From Roseiflexus sp. RS-1 (GTDB lineage: Bacteria > Chloroflexota > Chloroflexia > Chloroflexales > Roseiflexaceae), in NCBI RefSeq assembly GCF_000016665.1, contig NC_009523.1, positions 3,347,501 to 3,411,500 on the forward strand: DNA of 64,000 nucleotides, read 5' to 3'. How positions within the stretch are numbered: position 1 is the stretch's first letter; each line of letters begins with the position of its first letter. The notes under the pieces were generated by a model that saw only the letters and a list, made by a program, of their open reading frames with translations, searched no databases and had not been told where the DNA came from. Both the position numbers and the translations under genes were made by a program. Below are positions 40,114 to 52,277 of this stretch, in pieces.

Positions 40114-41619
40114 ATGCACGCTGCACCTGTTCTGGAGATGCGCGATATTTCGCGCCGGTTCGGCAGCACCCAGGCGCTCGACGGTGTCAGTCTGAGCCTG
40201 TATCCGGGTGAGATCCACGCGCTGTTGGGCGAGAATGGCGCCGGTAAATCGACCCTGATCAAAATCATGACCGGGGTGCATCAACCGGACAGCGGTCAGA
40301 TCCTGCTCGATGGGCGGCCCGTGCGTATCAGAAGCACACTGGAGGCGCAACGATTGGGGATTGCGGCGATCTATCAGGAGCCGCTGATGTACCCTGATCT
40401 CAGTGTGGCGGAGAATATCTTCATTGCTCACGCTGATCGGGGTCTCTGGGTCGACTGGGGGCGCCTGTACCGTGACGCAGAGGAGATTCTGGCGCAGCTC
40501 GACGTGCGTCTGGATGTACGTCAACCGGCGCGCGGTTTGAGTGTGGCTGCCCAGCAAACGGTCGAGATTGCCAAAGCGTTGTCGTTGCAGGTGCGTGTAC
40601 TGATCATGGACGAGCCAACGGCGGCGCTATCGGCGCACGAGGTAGATCAACTCTTTGCGATTGTGCAGCGCTTGCGTGATCAGGGTGTGGCCGTCCTCTT
40701 CATCTCACACCGCCTGGAGGAAGTGTTCCGCCTTGCCGACCGGATCACCGTTTTCCGCGATGGGCGATTGATCTCATCAGCGCCGAGAAATGAGATCACG
40801 CCTGAACAGGCGATCCGCGACATGGCCGGGCGATCAATCGAGCAACTCTTCCCACGCCGCGATACGGTGCGCGATCGCGTCCTGGTGCAGGTGCGTGATC
40901 TTGGGCGCACTGGCGTCTTCAGCGGCATCTCGTTCGACGTGCGTGAAGGGGAAGTGTTAGGGTTCGCCGGATTGGTCGGCGCGCGCCGCACCGATGTCGG
41001 GCTGGCGCTTTTCGGCATTGCACCAGCAGATAGAGGAACGATGACCATTGATGGACACCCGGTGCGTATCACCAATCCGACACAGGCGATGCGTTACGGC
41101 ATTGCATATGTGAGCGAAGATCGGCGTGGATTGGGTCTTTCGTTGCCGATGTCGATTGCTGCCAACATCACACTTCCAGCATTACACCGCTACCTCTCGC
41201 CGCTTGGGCTGATCCGTCGCACTGCCGAGATCGCCGCCGCCGAAGAGTACCGCCGACGCCTGTCTATCCGCGCTCCATCAGTCGATGTCGAAGTGAGCCG
41301 GTTATCCGGCGGCAATCAGCAGAAAGTCATGCTGAGCAAATGGCTGAACACCCGCCCACGGCTTCTGATCCTCGATGAGCCGACACGTGGCATCGATGTG
41401 GGCGCGAAAGCTGAAGTGCATCAGATGATCGATGATCTTGCCGCCGAAGGAATTGCAATCATCCTCATCTCCTCCGACCTGCCGGAGGTGCTTGCGATGA
41501 GTGACCGGGTGCTGGTGATGCGCGAAGGGCGGCAAATGGGCATCTTTAGCCGGCAGGAAGCGACGCAGGAACGGGTGCTGGCGGCTGCGATGGGGCAGTC
41601 GGCGCTGGTGACCGGGTAA
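40114..41619 (+). CDS. rhaT: Rhamnose ABC importer, double ATPase subunit
   Basis: A 501-residue sugar-importer ATPase of the RbsA/MglA kind with two fused ABC domains. The first has Walker [10 protein letters not shown] and Walker [11 protein letters not shown]; its signature reads LSVAAQQ. The second has a degenerate Walker A (GLVGARRTD) but a good signature LSGGNQQK and Walker [12 protein letters not shown]. This asymmetry is normal for the family. Position between rhaR and two permeases, with the mutarotase and isomerase behind, supports rhamnose (RhaT) as substrate. Confidence 0.9.
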   Translation: MHAAPVLEMRDISRRFGSTQALDGVSLSLYPGEIHALLGENGAGKSTLIKIMTGVHQPDSGQILLDGRPVRIRSTLEAQRLGIAAIYQEPLMYPDLSVAENIFIAHADRGLWVDWGRLYRDAEEILAQLDVRLDVRQPARGLSVAAQQTVEIAKALSLQVRVLIMDEPTAALSAHEVDQLFAIVQRLRDQGVAVLFISHRLEEVFRLADRITVFRDGRLISSAPRNEITPEQAIRDMAGRSIEQLFPRRDTVRDRVLVQVRDLGRTGVFSGISFDVREGEVLGFAGLVGARRTDVGLALFGIAPADRGTMTIDGHPVRITNPTQAMRYGIAYVSEDRRGLGLSLPMSIAANITLPALHRYLSPLGLIRRTAEIAAAEEYRRRLSIRAPSVDVEVSRLSGGNQQKVMLSKWLNTRPRLLILDEPTRGIDVGAKAEVHQMIDDLAAEGIAIILISSDLPEVLAMSDRVLVMREGRQMGIFSRQEATQERVLAAAMGQSALVTG

Positions 41620-41652
41620 GCGTCCTGGAAAGCAGAAACAAGGGTGAGCACG

Positions 41653-42675
41653 ATGGCAACGTGGCGGCAAAGAATACGCCCGGAACAGATCCGTGAACTG
41701 AGCCTGGTTGTGTTGATCGTGGCAGCGCTGCTGATCTTCGCCTGGCAGATCGAGAACTTTCTGTCGGCGCGCACGTTCAATCGGATTGCCGGGAGCGTCG
41801 CAATCATCGGCATGGTGGCGATCGGTCAGACGCTGGTGGTGTTGACCCGGAATATCGATCTCTCGGTTGGGTCGATTGTTGGCTTTACGGCGTACTTCGT
41901 CGGCGCGCAACTGGCGGCGAACAACGATATGTGGCCGCTGGCAGCCGTGGCGCTCGCCGCCGCCGTTGGGGGAGCGATGGGACTGGTCAATGGGCTGATC
42001 GTGGCATATGGACGGGCGCCAGCGATCATCACCACCCTGGGAACGCTGGCGATCTACCGTATGCTGCTGATCAACTACTCCAATGCGCGCACTGTCACCG
42101 TGGACTCGTTGCCGCCGTGGGTGGTCGAACTGAGCCGACAGAACCTGTTTATGATTGGCGACTTCGCCGTGCGCCCGTTGATCGTGGCAACACTGGTCAC
42201 AGTGGTCGTGTTTCAACTGGTGCTTGGGTACACCGTCTTCGGACGACGCCTCTACGCGATCGGCTCGAATCCCGAGGCGGCGCGCTTTGCCGGGTTGCCC
42301 GCCCAACGCATCGTTCTGACCGCCTTCACCCTCTGCGGCATGCTCGCAGGGCTGGCTGGATTCCTCTTTCTCGCCCGCTTTGGCAATATCACCGCCGTTG
42401 CCGGGCAGGGCATCGAACTCGAGTCAGTTGCAGCTGTTGTGGTCGGCGGCGTCAACACCTTTGGCGGATCGGGCACAGTGTTCGGTGCGCTGCTTGGCGC
42501 GTTCCTGATCGATCTGCTTGGTCAGGGCTTGTTGCGCTGGCTGGGGATCAGCGAATTCTGGCGTGATGCACTGCTGGGTCTCCTGATCCTGCTGGCAGTT
42601 GCATCAGATGCCGTCATCATGGGCTGGCTCCGTCGGTTGTGGGAAAGGCGCATGGAGGTGAGTCATGCCCACTAA
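41653..42675 (+). CDS. rhaP: Rhamnose ABC importer, permease 1
   Basis: A 340-residue permease of the RbsC/BPD_transp_2 family with about nine or ten helices. The block [24 protein letters not shown] and the cytoplasmic loop [15 protein letters not shown] are family hallmarks. AAGGG precedes the ATG at 41653; a GTG at 41644 is in frame. Its 3' end overlaps the second permease by 11 bp. Confidence 0.88.
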   Translation: MATWRQRIRPEQIRELSLVVLIVAALLIFAWQIENFLSARTFNRIAGSVAIIGMVAIGQTLVVLTRNIDLSVGSIVGFTAYFVGAQLAANNDMWPLAAVALAAAVGGAMGLVNGLIVAYGRAPAIITTLGTLAIYRMLLINYSNARTVTVDSLPPWVVELSRQNLFMIGDFAVRPLIVATLVTVVVFQLVLGYTVFGRRLYAIGSNPEAARFAGLPAQRIVLTAFTLCGMLAGLAGFLFLARFGNITAVAGQGIELESVAAVVVGGVNTFGGSGTVFGALLGAFLIDLLGQGLLRWLGISEFWRDALLGLLILLAVASDAVIMGWLRRLWERRMEVSHAH

Positions 42676-43678
42676 CCTGCGCCGCCTGATCGGTTGGGAG
42701 GGGTTGCTTCTCTGCATTCTCGCGCTCGTTGTTGTGATGAATACGAATCTCGCGCCAGCGTACCTGAGCCTGGCAAATCAGATCAACCTCTTCCATCTTT
42801 CGATTGAAAAGATCATCGTGGCGCTGGTGATGACGTTTGTGATCATCAACGGCGAGATCGATCTGTCTGTCGCTTCGGTGATGGGGTTGGCGGCATGCCT
42901 GGTAGCTGTGCTGTTCGAGAGCGGCACGCCGATGGCACTGGCGATCCTGGCAGCACTGCTCGTCGGCGCGCTCTGCGGCGCATTCAATGGCTTCTGGGTG
43001 GCATACGTTGGATTGCCGTCGCTGGCGGTGACCCTGGCTGGCATGATTGGCTTTCGAGGTGTGGCGCGCATCCTGATCGAGGATCGCTCGATCGGCGGTT
43101 TCCCTGAATGGTTTACCGCTCTGGGTCAACAACCGCTTATCGGTCCATTTCCCTTGAGCCTGATCCTTTTTGCCCTTCTCTTCGTCCTGGCGTTCGTGAT
43201 CTTGCAATTCTCCGGCGTCGGACGCCTGATCTATGTGGTCGGCAACAATGCCGCCGTGGCGCGGTATTCGGGTATTGATACACGACGTCTCAAACTGGGT
43301 ATCTTCATCGCCTCCGGGTTGATCGCGTCACTTGCTGGCGTTCTGCTGGCAGCGCGTCTCGGCGCAGTGCGCGGCAATACCGCCGAGGGGTTCGAACTTG
43401 ACATTATCACTATGGTGTTGCTCGGCGGGGTCAGCATCTTTGGCGGCACAGGCAACCTGGCTGGCGTTGGTCTGGCGATCCTGGTCATTCTCAACCTGCG
43501 CAATGGGATGTCGTTGCTCAATGTGACCGGCAATGTCCAGACCGGCGTTATCGGGATGTTGCTCATTCTATCGGTGCTTGTTCCCAACCTGGTGCAGATG
43601 ATAAGTGAACGATTGCAACGGCGCATAGCGCCACGAAAGGAGGCGCCTATCGAAACTGAGTCTTCGGTGTCTTCGTAA
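42665..43678 (+). CDS. rhaQ: Rhamnose ABC importer, permease 2
   Basis: A 337-residue permease, paralogous to the one before it: about nine helices, [17 protein letters not shown] in place of the RbsC motif, and [15 protein letters not shown] as the ATPase-contacting loop. Rhamnose importers of the RhaSTPQ type have two different permeases, matching this arrangement. An AGG-containing site inside rhaP precedes the ATG. Confidence 0.88.
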   Translation: MPTNLRRLIGWEGLLLCILALVVVMNTNLAPAYLSLANQINLFHLSIEKIIVALVMTFVIINGEIDLSVASVMGLAACLVAVLFESGTPMALAILAALLVGALCGAFNGFWVAYVGLPSLAVTLAGMIGFRGVARILIEDRSIGGFPEWFTALGQQPLIGPFPLSLILFALLFVLAFVILQFSGVGRLIYVVGNNAAVARYSGIDTRRLKLGIFIASGLIASLAGVLLAARLGAVRGNTAEGFELDIITMVLLGGVSIFGGTGNLAGVGLAILVILNLRNGMSLLNVTGNVQTGVIGMLLILSVLVPNLVQMISERLQRRIAPRKEAPIETESSVSS

Positions 43679-43735
43679 CCGTTTCCTGTGAACGTTGCGG
43701 TTCGTGTGAGTTCTCATTGTCCAGAGGAGTGTGCC

Positions 43736-44883
<1,148 letters not shown>

Positions 44884-44947
44884 CAGTCCGCAGCGCGGCG
44901 GGGCATGGCACACCCTGCCGCGCTCCCTGAGTGCGAGGAGACGATCC

Positions 44948-45271
44948 ATGAAACGGGTCGGGTTTACCCTCAAAGTCAAACCTGAACTCATTGACGAGTA
45001 CAAAGCCATCCACGCCAGCGTCTGGCCCGACATGCTCGATGCCCTGCGTCGGCATGGATGGCGCAACTATACGCTGTTCATGCGAGATGACGGCCTGCTC
45101 TTCGGCTATGTTGAAGTACCGGAGAGTTTTGCCGCCGCGCTGGCTGGCATGGCGACCGAAGAGGTCAATGCACGCTGGCAGGCGATGATGGCGCCATACT
45201 TCGAGAACCTGAGCGGCGCCTATGCCGACCAGAGCATGGTTGAATTGGAAGAAGTGTTCCACCTGGATTGA
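44948..45271 (+). CDS. rhaM: L-rhamnose mutarotase
   Basis: A 107-residue RhaM (interconverts alpha and beta anomers of L-rhamnose). The catalytic histidine is H22 in YKAIHASVWPDM, with RRHGWRNYTLF and later the Trp in NARWQAMMAPYF typical of the family. GAGGAG precedes the ATG by 8 nt. It lies between the binding-protein gene and the isomerase, as expected for entry of rhamnose into the pathway. Confidence 0.95.
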   Translation: MKRVGFTLKVKPELIDEYKAIHASVWPDMLDALRRHGWRNYTLFMRDDGLLFGYVEVPESFAAALAGMATEEVNARWQAMMAPYFENLSGAYADQSMVELEEVFHLD

Positions 45272-45298
45272 GCCGGCAGTTCCGGCGAGGAGGCTTGC

Positions 45299-46582
45299 AT
45301 GACATTCACAGCGCCGACTCCCGCACAGATTGAAGCCGCTTACGCCGCCGCCCGTGAACGGTATGCGGCGCTTGGCGTCGATACCGAAGCGGCGCTGGCG
45401 ACCCTGGCGACGATCAGCCTGAGCCTGCACTGCTGGCAGGGGGATGATGTCGCCGGTTTCGAGAATCCCGGAGGACCGCTCGAAGGCGGAATTGCTGCGA
45501 CCGGTAACTATCCGGGCAAGGCGCGCAACGCCGACGAATTGCGCAGCGATCTCGATATGGTGTACCGCTTGTTACCCGGTCGTCACCGTCTCAACCTCCA
45601 CGCCATCTATGCCGAAACGGGCGGAGTTAAGGTCGGGCGCGACGAACTGCGCCCTGAGCATTTTGCAGCCTGGCTCGACTGGGCAAAAGCGGGTGGGCAC
45701 GGGATCGACTTTAATCCGACATGCTTTTCGCATCCACTGGCAGCCGATGGTTTGACCCTCTCCCATCCCGATCCGGCGATCCGCCGCTTCTGGATCAACC
45801 ACTGCATCGCATGTCGTCGCATCGGCGCCCACTTCGGGCAGGCGCTGGGCACGCCATGCATCACAAACATCTGGATTCCAGACGGCATGAAGGATAACCC
45901 GGTTGATCGGTTGGGACCACGCGAGCGTCTGCGCGAATCACTCGATGCCATCCTGGCTGAACCGCTCGATCCGGCGCATAACCGTGACGCGGTGGAAGCC
46001 AAACTCTTCGGCATTGGCTCCGAAAGCTACGTCGTTGGCTCGCACGAATTCTACCTGGGGTATGCGGTCCGTCGCCCTGGCGTGATCCTTTGCCTCGACA
46101 CGGGGCATTTTCACCCGACCGAACTGGTCTCGGACAAAATTTCGTCCGTGCTGCTGTATGTAGACGACATCCTGCTGCATGTCAGTCGCGGCGTGCGCTG
46201 GGACAGTGATCACGTCGTGACGTTGAGTGACGAGACGCACGCCATCATGCAGGAGGTGGTGCGTGGCGGCTTTCTGAGCCGCACCCACATCGGGCTGGAT
46301 TTCTTCGATGCCAGTATCAATCGGGTTGCTGCCTGGACAATCGGCGCCCGCAATGCCCTGCGCGCGCTGTTGATTGCGCTCCTCGAACCGACCGAACGCC
46401 TGCGCGAACTGGAACGCGCCGGGGATTTCACGGCGCGCCTCGCCCTGCTCGAAGAGTTGAAGGGCATGCCGTGGGGGGCAGTGTGGGATGCCTGCTGCTA
46501 CCGCCATGACGTGCCGGTGGGCGCCAGTTTCCTGAATGAGGTGCGTCGCTATGAAACCGACGTGCTCGCGGCGCGTACCTGA
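45299..46582 (+). CDS. rhaA: L-rhamnose isomerase, RhaA type
   Basis: A 427-residue metal-dependent aldose-ketose isomerase converting L-rhamnose to L-rhamnulose. It is collinear with the E. coli enzyme: [88 protein letters not shown] and [13 protein letters not shown] are all present and include the family's metal ligands. AGGAGG lies before the ATG. It is thus of the RhaA class and not of the RhaI class found in many other bacteria. Confidence 0.96.
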   Translation: MTFTAPTPAQIEAAYAAARERYAALGVDTEAALATLATISLSLHCWQGDDVAGFENPGGPLEGGIAATGNYPGKARNADELRSDLDMVYRLLPGRHRLNLHAIYAETGGVKVGRDELRPEHFAAWLDWAKAGGHGIDFNPTCFSHPLAADGLTLSHPDPAIRRFWINHCIACRRIGAHFGQALGTPCITNIWIPDGMKDNPVDRLGPRERLRESLDAILAEPLDPAHNRDAVEAKLFGIGSESYVVGSHEFYLGYAVRRPGVILCLDTGHFHPTELVSDKISSVLLYVDDILLHVSRGVRWDSDHVVTLSDETHAIMQEVVRGGFLSRTHIGLDFFDASINRVAAWTIGARNALRALLIALLEPTERLRELERAGDFTARLALLEELKGMPWGAVWDACCYRHDVPVGASFLNEVRRYETDVLAART

Positions 46583-46641
46583 TTGCTCGCGTGTATCATG
46601 GTGAGGGAAGACGATAGCCTTTCAACGCAGGGAGAACCCTG

Positions 46642-48831
<2,190 letters not shown>

Positions 48832-48843
48832 AGAGGTGCGACC

Positions 48844-50301
48844 ATGAGCGAAGAGGCGCATTTTCTGGCGATTGACATCGGCGCTTCCGGCGGTCGGGTG
48901 ATCCTGGGTCGCTGGGATGGAAGTCGCTTTGCCCTTGAGGACATCCATCGCTTTGCCAACGGTATGGAGGAGCGGGATGGTCACCTGTTCTGGAATGTTG
49001 ACCGGCTCTGGCGCGAAATTCAGGCAGGGATGCGGCGCTATGCCGCCTGTGAGGACGATGCGCGGTTGAAAGGCATCGGCATTGACACATGGGCGGTCGA
49101 TTATGTCTTGCTCGATGCCCACGGTGCGCCGCTCGGCGATCCCTACGCCTATCGCGATCCGCGCAACGAAGGGATGGCGGAACTGGTTGACCAGATTATC
49201 CCGCCCCAAGAACTGTACGAACGCACCGGTTTGCAGCGTCTGCCCTTCAATACGCTCTATCAGTTGTACGCCGAACGGAACGATCCACGCCTGGCGGCGG
49301 CAGCAATGCTGCTCCTCATCCCCGACTTCTTCCACTACCGCCTGACCGGCAAACAGGTGGCAGAGTACACCAACGCCACGACAACTATGTTCCTCGACGC
49401 CAGAAGGCGGACATGGGCAACCGACCTGCTTGAGCGGTTGGGGTTGCCAGCCCATATTCTGCCGCCATTGGTGATGCCGGGTACACGCCTTGGTCCGCTG
49501 TCGCCAGACGTTCAGCAGGCGGTTGGGTTCCGTTCCCCGGCAGAAGTGATTGCCGTCGGCAGCCACGACACTGCCAGCGCTGTGGCGGCTATTCCGGGTC
49601 TTGACGAGCACAGCGCCTACATCAGCAGCGGCACCTGGAGTCTGGTCGGTGTTGAACGAACCGAACCGCTTATCAACGAGGAGGCGCGCCAGTTCAATGT
49701 CACAAACGAGGGTGGCGTGTATGGCACGATTCGTCTGCTGAAAAACGTAAGCGGACTATGGCTCTTGCAGGAATGCCAGCGGCGTTGGAATGAAGAGGGA
49801 CTGCATCTCACCTGGGATGCGATTGTCGCTCAGGCGGCAGCAGCGCCGCCGTTGCGTTGCCTGATCGACCCCGACGCACCAGAGTTTTTGCCCGTCGGCG
49901 ACATGCCCGCGCGCATCCGTGACTATTGCCAGCGCAGCGGTCAACCAGTTCCCGAGACAGTGGGCGAAATCGCGCGGTGCTGCCTGGAGAGCCTGGCATT
50001 ACGCTACCGCCAGGTGATCGATGCCCTGGAACATCTCACCGGTCAATCGATCTCGACCGTACGGATTGTGGGGGGTGGGAGCCAGAATGCGCTGCTCTGC
50101 CAGTTGACCGCCGACGCATGTCGGCGCACGGTAGTCGCCGGTCCTGCCGAGGGCACGGCTTTGGGAAATATCCTGGTTCAGGCGATTGCGACAGGTCATC
50201 TCCCTGATCTCGCAACGGCGCGTCAGGCAGCGGCGGCGTCGGTTCCGCAGCAGGTGTACACTCCCCAGACAACGGTTCACCGGGAAGCCGATAGCCGATA
50301 G
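48844..50301 (+). CDS. rhaB: L-rhamnulokinase
   Basis: A 485-residue FGGY-family kinase phosphorylating L-rhamnulose at C1. The N-terminal phosphate loop is AIDIGASGGR, followed by GIGIDTWAVDYVLLD with the catalytic-loop pattern, SSGTWSLVG in the middle and the C-terminal IVGGGSQNALLCQLTADA, all typical of RhaB. It starts 12 bp after rhaEW with GAGGTG as binding site. It is the last gene of the cluster; its final codons merge into the repeat block that follows. Confidence 0.95.
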   Translation: MSEEAHFLAIDIGASGGRVILGRWDGSRFALEDIHRFANGMEERDGHLFWNVDRLWREIQAGMRRYAACEDDARLKGIGIDTWAVDYVLLDAHGAPLGDPYAYRDPRNEGMAELVDQIIPPQELYERTGLQRLPFNTLYQLYAERNDPRLAAAAMLLLIPDFFHYRLTGKQVAEYTNATTTMFLDARRRTWATDLLERLGLPAHILPPLVMPGTRLGPLSPDVQQAVGFRSPAEVIAVGSHDTASAVAAIPGLDEHSAYISSGTWSLVGVERTEPLINEEARQFNVTNEGGVYGTIRLLKNVSGLWLLQECQRRWNEEGLHLTWDAIVAQAAAAPPLRCLIDPDAPEFLPVGDMPARIRDYCQRSGQPVPETVGEIARCCLESLALRYRQVIDALEHLTGQSISTVRIVGGGSQNALLCQLTADACRRTVVAGPAEGTALGNILVQAIATGHLPDLATARQAAAASVPQQVYTPQTTVHREADSR

Positions 50302-50525
50302 CCGATGGTCGATAGGGTCACCGCTGGAGTTCGCGTTCCGCGCAGGCGGGCTTCGCCCTGGTTAGCCGGGGGGGGTTACCCCGACGGCACGAGGCGCATA
50401 CGGAGGGGCGCAGCAGCGCTGCACCCGTGCAGGGGGCGCGGGGGCGCAGCGTCCCTGATGGTCTTTGAAGAACTAATCCGCTCTCGCCCGCGCAGGCGGG
50501 TTTCGCCCTGGATAGCCGAGGGCTT

Positions 50526-51088
50526 ATGGTCTTTGAGGAAATAATCCGCCATAGCCCGCGCAGGCGGGCTTTGCCCTGCATAGCCGAGGGCTTCAGCCCG
50601 ACGGCACGCGGCGCATACCGGATTAGATTCTCAATCTCCATCAGCCCGACGGCGCAAGGCGCATACCGGATTTATAGCAGTTCTCAGATACGTTGACCCG
50701 TGCCTGGATTGCTAGAGCGTTCTATTGTCGTGCGCCGCAGCGGGCTGATGGTCTTTGAAGAAATAATTCGGTATAGCCCGCGCAGGCGGGCTTTGCCCTG
50801 CATAGCCGAGGGCTTCAGCCCGACGGCACGCGGCGCATACCGGATTAGATTCTCAATCTCCATCAGCCCGACGGCGCAAGGCGCATACCGGATTTATAGC
50901 AGTTCTCAGATACGTTGACCCGTGCCTGGATTGCTAGAGCGTTCTATCGTCGTGCGCCGCAGCGGGCTGATGGTCTTTGAAGAAATAATTCGGTATAGCC
51001 CGCGCAGGCGGGCTTTGCATTCCATAGCCGAGGGCTTCAGCCCCACGGCTAGCGCGGTAGAGCGGAATAAATGATCAATCTCCATAAG
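50526..51088 (+). repeat. 222-bp tandem repeat, two full units and a partial third
   Basis: Units start with ATGGTCTTTGA at 50526, 50748 and 50970, so the period is exactly 222 bp. The first two differ at only a few positions (clustered at the start and one near the end); the third keeps about 100 bp and then diverges. A still weaker partial copy precedes them at 50457. Confidence 0.9.
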
Positions 51089-51207
51089 CCCTGGCTGAGG
51101 TCAGGCAAGCCCTGCGGGCTGGATCAACCCGGCGCCCCCCTTACAGGGGTAGGTTTTTGGGGAAGCCCCTGCGTGCCATCTTCCGTTTCAGGCATCAGAA
51201 CACCCGA

Positions 51208-51260
51208 ACTCCCCCTTCTCCCCTTGTGGGAGAAGGGGGTAGGGGGGATGAGGGGCAAAA
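51208..51260 (-). repeat. Right copy of the 53-bp inverted repeat bracketing the rha cluster
   Basis: Reverse complement of 38826-38878 with one mismatch. Weaker similarity goes on to about 51310. The nearby element at 51137-51172 (reading GGGGTAGGTTTTTGGGGAAG) is also inverted relative to the left-hand block. Confidence 0.85.
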
Positions 51261-51502
51261 GGCGCAGGAATGCTGCAAACCGCGCATTGCTCCTAAGAAC
51301 TCTACCCTTGAGAGCCCGGCGCCCCCCGGCATAGGGAAGCGCGACGGACACACCAGCCCTGCAGGGGCTTCCACGCGCTCAGGGAGGGCTTGAGCCCGCA
51401 CGAGCGGAGTCGCGCGCCTGACGACGGACGATGGCGGATGGCTTCTCTCGTAGACCGAAATGTATTTCGGTCGCCGTGCAGGGCGCGTAATGAAAGAAAC
51501 CG

Positions 51503-52000
51503 CTACTTCACGGAGCGCTCCGGGATCGGTCGCACATCGGCGCCCCAGGCGCGCAGTTCGCGCACGACGGCATCCACGAGATCATCAAGATGGGCTTCAC
51601 ACTCAGGGGTCAGTTCCAGCCCTGGTTCAGAGGTTCCCGGTTCCATTCCCCACAGCACGACCCGCTGCGGTGATGAACCTGCTGCGCCACGAAGGGCGAT
51701 CAGTTCGTGCAGACGGACATCCTGCGGCAACAGGTGCATGGTTTCTGCCCAGGCAACCTCCTCCCCTTCGAGGCGTATGAGCGATCCAGGACGTTGACCA
51801 CGATGAATGGCGTCGATGATCAGCACATCCTCGACGCCTTCGAGGAACGAGAGGAGTGATAATCCAAGCGCACCTGCATCGATAGCCTCGACGTCGTCGG
51901 GCAGGATGTAGCGTTCCGTCAGACGACGCAATGCACGCACTCCTAACCCCTCATCCTGCAGGAGTACGTTCCCCAATCCCATCACAAGTATCGGCGCCAT
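51503..52000 (-). CDS. Hydrogenase maturation endopeptidase (M52 family)
   Basis: A 165-residue HyaD/HupD/HycI-type protease, which clips the C-terminus of the large subunit of a [NiFe] hydrogenase after nickel insertion. The nickel-sensing residues are present: E17 (LQDEGLGV), D63 (IIDAIHRG) and H98 (RLHEL), matching E16, D62 and H93 of HybD. GGAGG precedes the ATG at 52000. No hydrogenase structural or hyp genes are nearby, so it is an orphan here. Confidence 0.88.
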   Translation of the reverse strand: MAPILVMGLGNVLLQDEGLGVRALRRLTERYILPDDVEAIDAGALGLSLLSFLEGVEDVLIIDAIHRGQRPGSLIRLEGEEVAWAETMHLLPQDVRLHELIALRGAAGSSPQRVVLWGMEPGTSEPGLELTPECEAHLDDLVDAVVRELRAWGADVRPIPERSVK

Positions 52001-52277
52001 TGCTCTCCTCCCCTCGCTCAGCAATGATACGAGAACGGGTTCCCTCCCTGCAAATGCACGCCCCCTCTCCTGTCTGCTCCACCTTACCTGCAATTTTCTG
52101 TGTTCTTTCATCATACCACGAATTTTAACCACGCCCCTTTGACATGAACATACATTACGCATTTGAGGGCGCAAAAAAGTGATAGTGAAAGGCTGGTATC
52201 ATACGCCTCCAGGGGGCGGAAAAATCTGCGGATCGTATCGAGATGCTCAACATGCGCAGTGAGAGAAGGAGAGTTGT

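Larger units (their letters stand above)
50302..51502. other. Intergenic repeat block right of the rha cluster
   Basis: 1.2 kb with no credible gene; short open frames here are made of repeats. A core of about 30 bp (GCGCAGGCGGGCTT...ATAGCCG) occurs five times between 50339 and 51030 and once, inverted, near 38970. It contains a hairpin GCCCGC-N4-GCGGGC. Confidence 0.8.

Noticed and set aside
50526-51088. CRISPR array
   Set aside because: The period is 222 bp with repeats and intervening DNA alike; there are no short repeats with unique spacers and no cas genes.
51143-51260. Intrinsic terminator of the rha operon
   Set aside because: The hairpins are GC-rich and recur as interspersed repeats. 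No T-run follows them, and they lie about 900 bp after rhaB.
50302-51420. Small genes in the repeat block
   Set aside because: All short open frames there translate the repeats themselves, lack ribosome binding sites and change between near-identical copies.
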